Source: Methylorubrum zatmanii
GTDB taxonomy: Bacteria > Pseudomonadota > Alphaproteobacteria > Rhizobiales > Beijerinckiaceae
Direction of reading: 5' to 3'
NCBI RefSeq assembly: GCF_014845115.1
Contig: NZ_NKUI01000062.1
Span: forward strand, 1-32,934
DNA length: 32,934 bases
This document shows, in pieces, positions 27,386-32,934 of this stretch (position 1 is the first letter of the stretch; every line of letters starts with the position of its first letter). Below the pieces are notes generated by a model. It was not told where the DNA came from. It ran no database searches and saw only the letters and a program-made list of their open reading frames with translations. Made by a program: the position numbers and the translations under genes.

Positions 27386-29230
27386 GCCCGTCCGCTTGGC
27401 GTCGTCCAGGAACTCGCGGATCGCGTCGGTGAAGCGTTCGCCGTAGGCCTCGCGCTTTCGCTCGCCGACGCCGTGGACCGAGCGGAGCGCCCAGAGATCG
27501 ACCGGCTTGGATCGCGCCATCTCGATCAGGGTGCGGTCGGGGAAGACCATGAAGGCGGCGATGCCCTCGGCCCGGGCGATGGTGGCGCGCAGGCCGCGCA
27601 GATGCTGGAACAGGGCCTCGTCGGCCTCGCTCAGGCCCGCCGTGTCGTCCTCGGACCGGGTGGCCTTGCGGCTTCGCGGCTCGGCCTTTTTCGGCTCGGG
27701 ATCGGGCCGCACCTCGATCCTCTCCCGGCCGAACAGGATCGCCTCGCCCTTCTCGGTCATGACGAGCCCGCCATAGCCATCGGTGTTCTCGGCCACCGCC
27801 CCGGCGGCGAAGAGCTGGCGCAGCAGGGCCCGCCAGGCCGCGACCGGCTTGTCGGCCCCGACGCCGAAGGTCTTCAGCGCGGCGTGTCCATTGCGGCGGA
27901 TCGGCTCGCTCTCCTTGCCGTGGACCACGTCGCAGACATAGGCCGCGCCGAAGCGCTGGCCGGTGCGCACGATGGCGGAGAGGAGCTTCTGCGCCGCCAC
28001 GGTGCCGTCGATGAGGGAGACGCCGCCCCGGCACAGGTCGCAGCGGCCGCACCGCTCGCTCGCCTCGCCGAAATAGCCGAGCAGCGACTGGCGCCGGCAG
28101 GCGGCCCCTTCGCACAGAGCGATCATCGCTTCGAGCTTGCGCCGCTCGACCCGGCGCCGCTCCTCCGAGATCTCTTTCTCGTCGATCTGGCGACGGCGCA
28201 GCGCCATGTCGTCGAGGCCGTAGAGGGTCAGGGTGTCCGAGGGCAGCCCGTCACGGCCGGCGCGCCCGATCTCCTGATAATAGCCCTCGATATTGGTCGG
28301 CATGTCGGCATGGCAGACGAAGCGCACATCCGGCTTGTTGATGCCCATGCCGAAGGCCACGGTGGCGGTCATCACCACCCCGTCCTCCTGCAGGAAGGTG
28401 TCCTGATTCCTCGCCCGCGTACCCTGGTCGAGCCCGGCATGGTAGGGCAGGGCATTGAAGCCATCGGCCTTGAGGCTGTCCGCCAGTTGCTCCACCCGCT
28501 TGCGCGACGAGCAATAGATGATGCCGCTCTCCGCCCGGCGGTTGCGCAGGAATCGTTCCAGCTGACGGGTCGGGTTGTCCTTCGGCTGGAAAGTCAGGCG
28601 GATGTTCGGCCGGTCGAAGGAATGGACGAAGGTTCTGGGCGGACGCCCCGCCGGGAACAGCCGCTCGGCGATCTCGGCGCGGGTGGCGGCGTCGGCGGTG
28701 GCGGTCAGCGCCAGGGTCTGGACGTTGCCCAAAGCCTCGCGGGCGCGGGCGATCTCGCGATATTCCGGGCGGAAATCGTGCCCCCATTGCGAGACGCAAT
28801 GCGCCTCGTCGACGGCGAGCCGCCGCACGCCGGCTCCGCGCAGGGCGTCCATGCAGCCGTCCATCAGCAGCCGTTCCGGCGAGACGAACAGCAACCGCAG
28901 GTCGCCCGAACGGATCTTGCGCCACGTCTCCCGCGAGGTCGCCTCGGCCACCGTCGAATTGAGGGTGGCGGCCTCGATGCCGAAGGCGTGCATCTGCTGC
29001 ACCTGATCGTGCATCAGCGCGATCAGCGGCGAGACCACGACTGTGAGCCCGGCATCGACCAGGGCCGGCAATTGGTAGGTCATCGACTTGCCGGAGCCGG
29101 TGGGCATCACCGCGAACACGTCGGTTCCGTCGAGCACCGCACCGATCACCTCGTCCTGTCCGGGACGGAAATCGTCGTAGCCGAAGGTCTTTTTCAGCGC
29201 GGCGCGGGCCTCGTCGAGGCGAGCTGTCAT
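27383..29230 (-). CDS. recQ: ATP-dependent DNA helicase RecQ
   Basis: 615 residues, full-length RecQ. Order: motif 0 FGYDDFRPGQ (16-25), Walker A MPTGSGKS (42-49), DEAH (141-144) with the aromatic-rich loop CVSQWGHDFRPEY, motif VI YYQEIGRAGRDG, zinc-binding cysteines (CEGAACRR, then CGRCDLC), winged helix, a charged linker (about 500-530) and a C-terminal HRDC domain (about 533-612). It unwinds DNA 3'-5' and works with RecF/RecJ in gap and fork repair. The last codon and stop lie in the repeat element, so the C-terminal end KRTG is partly set by it. It is divergent from vapB, with about 90 bp between the starts. Confidence 0.98.
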   Translation of the reverse strand: MTARLDEARAALKKTFGYDDFRPGQDEVIGAVLDGTDVFAVMPTGSGKSMTYQLPALVDAGLTVVVSPLIALMHDQVQQMHAFGIEAATLNSTVAEATSRETWRKIRSGDLRLLFVSPERLLMDGCMDALRGAGVRRLAVDEAHCVSQWGHDFRPEYREIARAREALGNVQTLALTATADAATRAEIAERLFPAGRPPRTFVHSFDRPNIRLTFQPKDNPTRQLERFLRNRRAESGIIYCSSRKRVEQLADSLKADGFNALPYHAGLDQGTRARNQDTFLQEDGVVMTATVAFGMGINKPDVRFVCHADMPTNIEGYYQEIGRAGRDGLPSDTLTLYGLDDMALRRRQIDEKEISEERRRVERRKLEAMIALCEGAACRRQSLLGYFGEASERCGRCDLCRGGVSLIDGTVAAQKLLSAIVRTGQRFGAAYVCDVVHGKESEPIRRNGHAALKTFGVGADKPVAAWRALLRQLFAAGAVAENTDGYGGLVMTEKGEAILFGRERIEVRPDPEPKKAEPRSRKATRSEDDTAGLSEADEALFQHLRGLRATIARAEGIAAFMVFPDRTLIEMARSKPVDLWALRSVHGVGERKREAYGERFTDAIREFLDDAKRTG

Positions 29231-29268
29231 CGGGGCACTTGCACGAAAGGCGGGAAACCGGGAACGTC

Positions 29269-29311
29269 TTGCGGGCTCAACGTGTAGGCAATACCTTACG
29301 AGTGTCTACAC
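29269..29311 (+). promoter_or_regulatory. VapBC-type module promoter with overlapping operator
   Basis: TTGCGG (29269-29274), a 17-nt spacer and TACCTT (29292-29297) form a plausible promoter. An inverted repeat, GTGTAGGCA (29282-29290) and TGTCTACAC (29303-29311), with one mismatch, straddles the -10. This is the usual arrangement by which an antitoxin or the antitoxin-toxin complex represses its own operon. Confidence 0.5.
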
Positions 29312-29323
29312 AGCGAGGCCGTG

Positions 29324-29563
29324 ATGCCCCTGAACATCCGCAGCGAGGAGGTGAACCGCCTCGCCGAGAAGCTGGCATCGCGGACTCGGGTGAGCAAGAC
29401 CGAGGCGGTCCGTATCGCACTCGTCAACGAGTTGGAACGGCAGGAAAGCCGCATCCCCCTCGCAGAACGCCTGCGTCCGTTGCTCGACCGCATCGACGCG
29501 GTGCCCGAGACAGGCCTTCCGGCGGACAAGGCATTTTACGACGAGCTGAACGGCGAGCCGTGA
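29324..29563 (+). CDS. VapB-type antitoxin (Rv0623-like transcription factor family)
   Basis: 79 residues. The N-terminus MPLNIRSEEVNRLAEKLASR, followed by TRVSKTEAVRIALVNEL, matches the small ribbon-helix-helix-like DNA-binding antitoxins of the Rv0623/PSK type. The C-terminal part (PLLDRIDAVPETGLPADKAF) is the toxin-binding tail. The ATG at 29324 has GAGG 5 nt upstream; the codon before it is a GTG. Its stop overlaps the toxin start as TGATG. It neutralises the toxin and, with the operator upstream, is likely to autorepress. The module runs against the surrounding minus-strand genes. Confidence 0.9.
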   Translation: MPLNIRSEEVNRLAEKLASRTRVSKTEAVRIALVNELERQESRIPLAERLRPLLDRIDAVPETGLPADKAFYDELNGEP

Positions 29564-29967
29564 TGTTCGTCGACGCCTCGGCGATGGTCGCGATCCTGGC
29601 CAACGAGCCGCAGCGCGGCGCGCTGCTGACCTGCCTCGACGCGGAGCCGTCTCCCGTCACCTCCGCGCTTGCCGTCTTCGAGACCGTTGCGGCGCTGTCG
29701 AGGAGAAGGGCTCAATCCGTCGAGGCTTCGGAGGCCCAGGTTCGGGAATTCCTGTCCATCGCGGGCATCGCTGTCGTCCCGATCACGAATGCGGAAGCGC
29801 ATGCGGCCGTCGCGGCTTATGCTCGGTTCGGAAAAGGCCGGGGCCATCCGGCCCAGCTGAACATGGGCGACTGCTTCGCCTACGCCTGTGCCCGCCTGCG
29901 CAACCTCCCGCTCCTCTTTGTCGGCAACGACTTCTCGCAGACCGACATCGCCACCACGATGGCCTGA
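29563..29967 (+). CDS. vapC: VapC-type PIN domain ribonuclease toxin
   Basis: 134 residues with the four acidic PIN residues: Asp4 (MFVDASAM), Glu40 (AVFETVAAL), Asp103 (LNMGDCFAYA) and Asp123 (FVGNDFSQTDI). These bind Mg2+ or Mn2+ and cut RNA; VapC toxins commonly target initiator tRNA or 23S rRNA, but the target here is unknown. Start: ATG overlapping the antitoxin TGA by one base, which ensures coupled synthesis. An in-frame upstream extension exists but would read through the antitoxin in the wrong frame. It ends 2 bp before the recF stop on the other strand. The active site looks intact. Confidence 0.93.
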   Translation: MFVDASAMVAILANEPQRGALLTCLDAEPSPVTSALAVFETVAALSRRRAQSVEASEAQVREFLSIAGIAVVPITNAEAHAAVAAYARFGKGRGHPAQLNMGDCFAYACARLRNLPLLFVGNDFSQTDIATTMA

Positions 29968-29969
29968 CA

Positions 29970-31124
29970 TCACCCGGCCAGCGGCACGATCCGCCCGTCG
30001 GCAACACCGATCAGATCGGCCCGGCCTTCGAGTTCCGCGAACAGGGCCGGATCGGCGCCTGTCATCCAGACCTGTCCCTCCAACGCCTCGAGGGCATCGA
30101 ACAGCCCGCCCCGCCGACGGGGGTCGAGATGGGCCGCGACCTCGTCGAGCAGAATCAGGGGGGTGAGCCCGCTCATCGCCCGCACGAGGCGGGCATGGGC
30201 GAGAACGAGGCCGATCAGCAGGGCCTTCTGCTCGCCGGTCGAGGCGGTGGCCGCCGGCACGTCCTTGGGGCCGTGACGCACGACGAGGTCGGTGGTCTGC
30301 GGGCCGATCAGGGTGCGGCCCGCCGCCCGGTCGCGGTGACGGCCCTGGGCCAGGGCGCGGCGGAAACGGTCCTCCGCCTCCAGCGCCGGCCAGACCGCGA
30401 CGAGGTCGTCGAGATCCCCTTCGAGCCGGACCGAGGCCCAGGGAAAAGGCGCGGCATCGTCGCGGGTCTCGGCGATCAGGCGGTCGAGGCGCTCCACCGT
30501 CTCCCGCCGGGCAAGCGCCACGGCAACGCCGAGTTCGGCCACTTCGCGCTCGACCGCATCGAGCCAGCGGCCATCGTCCGGCCGCTCGTCGAGCAGGCGG
30601 TTGCGCGAGCGCAATGCCCGCTCCATCGCCGAGACGCGCGTGCCGTGGCTGGCATCGACGGCGAGGACGAGCCGGTCGAGGAAGCGGCGGCGGTCGCCGG
30701 CGGCACCGCGGAACAGACCGTCGAAATCCGGCGTCAGCCAGACGAGGCGCAAGAAATCGGAGAAGGCGACCGGGGAGGGGGCCGGCGCCCCATCGATGCG
30801 GCAGACCCGCGTCCCCCGGCTCTCGTAGCCCGGCGGTTCGTAGCCGGTGCCGAGGCGGTGCTCGGCGTCCTGGGTGTCCAGGGTCGCCGACACCGCGAAG
30901 CCACCGGGACCGCCCACCCGCGCCATGGTCGCGAGATCGGCGCGGCGCAGGCCGCGACCGGGGCAGAACAGGGAGACCGCCTCGATGATATTGGTCTTGC
31001 CCGCGCCGTTCTCGCCGATCAGCGCCACGAAGCGGCGCGTCGTGGCGAGATCGAGATCGAGATGGTTGCGGAAATCGCGGGCGATCAGTCGGGTGAGGCG
31101 CGTGCCTCCCGGCAGGGTGTCCAT
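29970..31124 (-). CDS. recF: DNA replication and repair protein RecF
   Basis: 384 residues. Walker A GENGAGKTNIIEA (about 36-48), the RecF block RLVWLTPDFDGLFRGAAGDRRRFLDRLV, ABC signature STGEQKALLIGLVLAHA and Walker B LTPLILLDEVAAHLD near the C-terminus. RecF is an SMC-like ATPase that loads RecA at gaps with RecO and RecR. It follows dnaN by 40 bp on the same strand, the usual dnaA-dnaN-recF order. It converges tail to tail with vapC. Confidence 0.97.
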   Translation of the reverse strand: MDTLPGGTRLTRLIARDFRNHLDLDLATTRRFVALIGENGAGKTNIIEAVSLFCPGRGLRRADLATMARVGGPGGFAVSATLDTQDAEHRLGTGYEPPGYESRGTRVCRIDGAPAPSPVAFSDFLRLVWLTPDFDGLFRGAAGDRRRFLDRLVLAVDASHGTRVSAMERALRSRNRLLDERPDDGRWLDAVEREVAELGVAVALARRETVERLDRLIAETRDDAAPFPWASVRLEGDLDDLVAVWPALEAEDRFRRALAQGRHRDRAAGRTLIGPQTTDLVVRHGPKDVPAATASTGEQKALLIGLVLAHARLVRAMSGLTPLILLDEVAAHLDPRRRGGLFDALEALEGQVWMTGADPALFAELEGRADLIGVADGRIVPLAG

Positions 31125-31164
31125 TCAGGCGATATATCCGATCCGGCGGGCGCCGGAAGCGGAC

Positions 31165-32286
31165 TCACACGCGCATCGGCATCAGCACGTAGAGCGCGGC
31201 GGCGCCGTCGCGGTCCTGGATCAGCGTCGGCGAACCGGGATCGGCGAGCTTGAACAGGGCAGTGTCGCCCTCCAGCTGCGCGGTGATGTCGAGCAGGTAG
31301 CGGGCGTTGAAGCCGATATCGAGGGCAGTGGCCTCGTAATCGACGTCGAGTTCCTCGGTCGCGGACCCGGCATCGGGATTGGTCACCGAGAGGGCGAGCC
31401 GGCCGTCGGCCATGGCGAGCTTCACCGCACGGCCGCGCTCGGAGGAGATGGTCGAGACACGGTCCACCGCCTTGGCGAAGGCGTCGCGCACCACCGTCAG
31501 GTGCTTGTCGTTCCCGCTCGGGATCACCCGCTGGTAATCGGGGAAGGTGCCGTCGATCAGCTTGGAGATCAGGGTCACACCCCCGGCGAAGGTCAGGCGG
31601 ATCTTGGCCGGGGAGAGTTCGACCTGAACGCTCTCGCCACCGTCGTCCACGAGCTTCTGGATCTCGGCGACGGCCTTGCGCGGCACGATGATGCCCGGCA
31701 TGCCGCGGCTACCCTCGGGGGCGGCCGTCTCGACGCGGGCGAGCCGGTGCCCGTCGGTGGCCACCGCCCGCAGCTTCAGCGCGCCGTCCACCTCGACGGT
31801 GTGGAGATAGATGCCGTTGAGATAGTAGCGCGTCTCCTCGGTGGAGATCGCGAACTGGGTCTTCTCGATGAGCAGCTTCAGCTCCGCCGCCGCGATCGAG
31901 AAGGAATGCGGCAGCTCACCTGCGGCGAGATCGGGGAAATCGCCCTCGGGCAGGGCCCCCAGCGCGAAGCGCGACCGGCCGGACCGGATCGTCATCTGGC
32001 CCGTGTCGCCGGAGGTCTCGAGCGAGACCTGCGCGCCCTCGGGCAGCTTGCGCACGATGTCGTAGATGACGTGGGCGGGCACGGTGGTGGCGCCGGCATC
32101 GAGCACATCGGCCGGAACCGTCTCGGTCACCTCGATGTCGAGATCGGTCGCCTTCAGGCGCAGGCCATCCTCGCCGGTCCGCAGCAGCACGTTCGACAGA
32201 ATCGGGATCGTGTTGCGCCGCTCGACGACGCGATGCACGTGGCCGAGCGATCTCAGAAGGGCCGCGCGCTCGACTGTGACTCTCAT
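31165..32286 (-). CDS. dnaN: DNA polymerase III sliding clamp (beta subunit)
   Basis: 373 residues, standard length. The N-terminus MRVTVERAALLRSLGHVHRV and VERRNTIPILSNVLL, internal FAISTEETRYYLNGIYLH and the C-terminal YVLMPMRV are characteristic of the beta clamp, three repeated domains forming a dimeric ring that tethers DNA polymerase. It lies between the dnaA end (287 bp upstream) and recF (40 bp downstream). The ATG at 32286 gives the family-typical start. Confidence 0.98.
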   Translation of the reverse strand: MRVTVERAALLRSLGHVHRVVERRNTIPILSNVLLRTGEDGLRLKATDLDIEVTETVPADVLDAGATTVPAHVIYDIVRKLPEGAQVSLETSGDTGQMTIRSGRSRFALGALPEGDFPDLAAGELPHSFSIAAAELKLLIEKTQFAISTEETRYYLNGIYLHTVEVDGALKLRAVATDGHRLARVETAAPEGSRGMPGIIVPRKAVAEIQKLVDDGGESVQVELSPAKIRLTFAGGVTLISKLIDGTFPDYQRVIPSGNDKHLTVVRDAFAKAVDRVSTISSERGRAVKLAMADGRLALSVTNPDAGSATEELDVDYEATALDIGFNARYLLDITAQLEGDTALFKLADPGSPTLIQDRDGAAALYVLMPMRV

Positions 32287-32573
32287 CGGAAAACCCGTCG
32301 TCTCTTGAACAATCGACCCGCCCGCCTTGAGCCAGGCCCGGAAACCGAGTGTCGCTCGGCCCTGCCCCCCGCGACGTCGCGGTCGGAGGGAAGGCGGTCC
32401 GTCACTGGGCGCTGTCAGGCACTCTGAAGCGGGACAACGCTTGCAGCTTGGCGAAGCGCCCCCCCGAAGGCAAGGGCGCGATTCGCCCTGTCCCGCCCCT
32501 CCGAGACAGGAACGGCCCGACGCGGATCGAAACCGCGCCGGGCCAAGGCGATCCCGGCCCGGCTTCCCGAGCC
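32287..32573. other. dnaA-dnaN intergenic region
   Basis: 287 bp without a gene. It contains a CCGAG-TGTCG-CTCGG hairpin (32345-32359), a perfect 14-bp palindrome CCGCGACGTCGCGG (32369-32382) and the dnaA 3' stem-loop. No DnaA box resembling TTATCCACA is visible and the region is GC-rich, so it does not look like the replication origin. The dnaN promoter must lie here but is not clear to me. Confidence 0.5.
32537..32563 (-). terminator. Stem-loop after dnaA
   Basis: GCCGGGCC (32537-32544) pairs perfectly with GGCCCGGC (32556-32563) across an 11-nt loop, starting 10 nt past the dnaA stop. Very stable; only a short TTT follows on the minus strand. Confidence 0.5.
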
Positions 32574-32934
32574 TCAGTCCTGAAGCATCCGCTTCAGCAG
32601 CTCGACCTCGTCACCGAGCACCGCGTCCTCACCGATCTGCTTCTCGATCTTGCGCACCGCGTGCAACACGGTGGTGTGGTCGCGCCCGCCGAAGCGTCGG
32701 CCGATCTCGGGCAGGGAACGCAGGGTCAGCACCTTCGACAGGTACATGGCGATCTGGCGGGGCTTCACCACGGCGGCGGTACGCCGCTCCGACAGGATGT
32801 CCGAGCGGGAGACGTTGTAGCGGGAGGCCACCAGCTTCTGGATGTCCTCGATCTTCACCCGCTTCGGCTCGCGGTTCTTCACGAGGTCACGGATGGCGGT
32901 CTCGGCGGTCTCGACCGTCACCGGCGCGCCGGTG
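32574..32934 (-). CDS. dnaA: Chromosomal replication initiator DnaA, C-terminal part (cut by window edge)
   Basis: About 119 C-terminal residues; the frame stays open to the right edge. This is domain IV, the DNA-binding helix-turn-helix: [19 protein letters not shown], then [20 protein letters not shown] and the DnaA signature [19 protein letters not shown], which contacts DnaA boxes. The AAA+ domain lies outside the window. A GTG inside this frame at 32921 is not the real start. It is followed by dnaN and recF on the same strand. Confidence 0.97.
   Translation of the reverse strand, partial: TGAPVTVETAETAIRDLVKNREPKRVKIEDIQKLVASRYNVSRSDILSERRTAAVVKPRQIAMYLSKVLTLRSLPEIGRRFGGRDHTTVLHAVRKIEKQIGEDAVLGDEVELLKRMLQD

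Noticed and set aside
29239-29562. N-terminal extension of the VapC toxin
   Set aside because: It reads the antitoxin out of frame; the PIN domain starts exactly at the ATG at 29563.
32369-32382. CCGCGACGTCGCGG palindrome as an origin element
   Set aside because: Perfect symmetry, but GC-only palindromes are common in such genomes, and no DnaA boxes or AT-rich unwinding region accompany it.

Overview
The window reads as a high-GC alphaproteobacterial chromosome, most likely Methylobacterium/Methylorubrum or a close relative in the Hyphomicrobiales. This rests on base composition, GTG/ATG starts with tightly overlapping stops, the gene content, a GTTC-N7-GTTC LexA-type box, and a partial dnaA at the right edge. 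Nearly everything is on the minus strand. Only three genes are on the plus strand: one coiled-coil membrane protein and a VapBC-type toxin-antitoxin pair.

Layout. (1) 1-484: start of an HPP-family membrane protein, cut by the left edge. It has a leader hairpin and a perfect TGGTATACCA-core palindrome upstream. (2) 858-2057: DUF2252 protein. (3) 2250-4520: GAF-PAS-PAS-PAS histidine kinase of the HWE family, with no response regulator in view. (4) 4795-15939: an eleven-gene respiratory operon read from right to left. It encodes alternative complex III (actA pentahaem cytochrome c, actB Fe-S/molybdopterin-like, actC NrfD-like, actD, actE monohaem lipoprotein, actF), one unrecognised membrane-anchored protein, and a caa3-type, A2-family cytochrome c oxidase (coxB with fused cytochrome c domain, coxA, coxC, coxD). 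Most junctions overlap by 1-13 bases, so translational coupling is likely. Together these proteins would take electrons from quinol through periplasmic haems to CuA and oxygen, bypassing bc1. (5) 15940-16490: AT-rich control region with a TATAAT element and a 39-bp dyad just upstream of the -35 position for the operon. (6) 16491-19618: coiled-coil membrane protein, small hypothetical, SMP-30-type lactonase, thioredoxin-reductase-like flavoprotein. (7) 19693-22580: purL-bolA-grxD. (8) 22764-23948: membrane-embedded alpha/beta-hydrolase-like protein of unknown role. (9) 24099-29230: recD2, an unknown gene behind a LexA-type SOS box, and recQ. (10) 29324-29967: VapBC-type module on the opposite strand. 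(11) 29970-32934: recF, dnaN and the 3' end of dnaA, i.e. the usual origin-proximal replication block.

The most interesting non-coding signals are two. First, two copies of a 104-bp two-hairpin repeat, similar in size and design to rhizobial RIME elements, sit at the 3' ends of coxD and recQ. They supply both stop codons in the same register and show compensatory base-pair changes. Second, an SOS box plus two near-consensus DnaA boxes lie upstream of the unknown gene between recQ and recD2. No RNA genes, insertion sequences, prophage or CRISPR arrays were seen.
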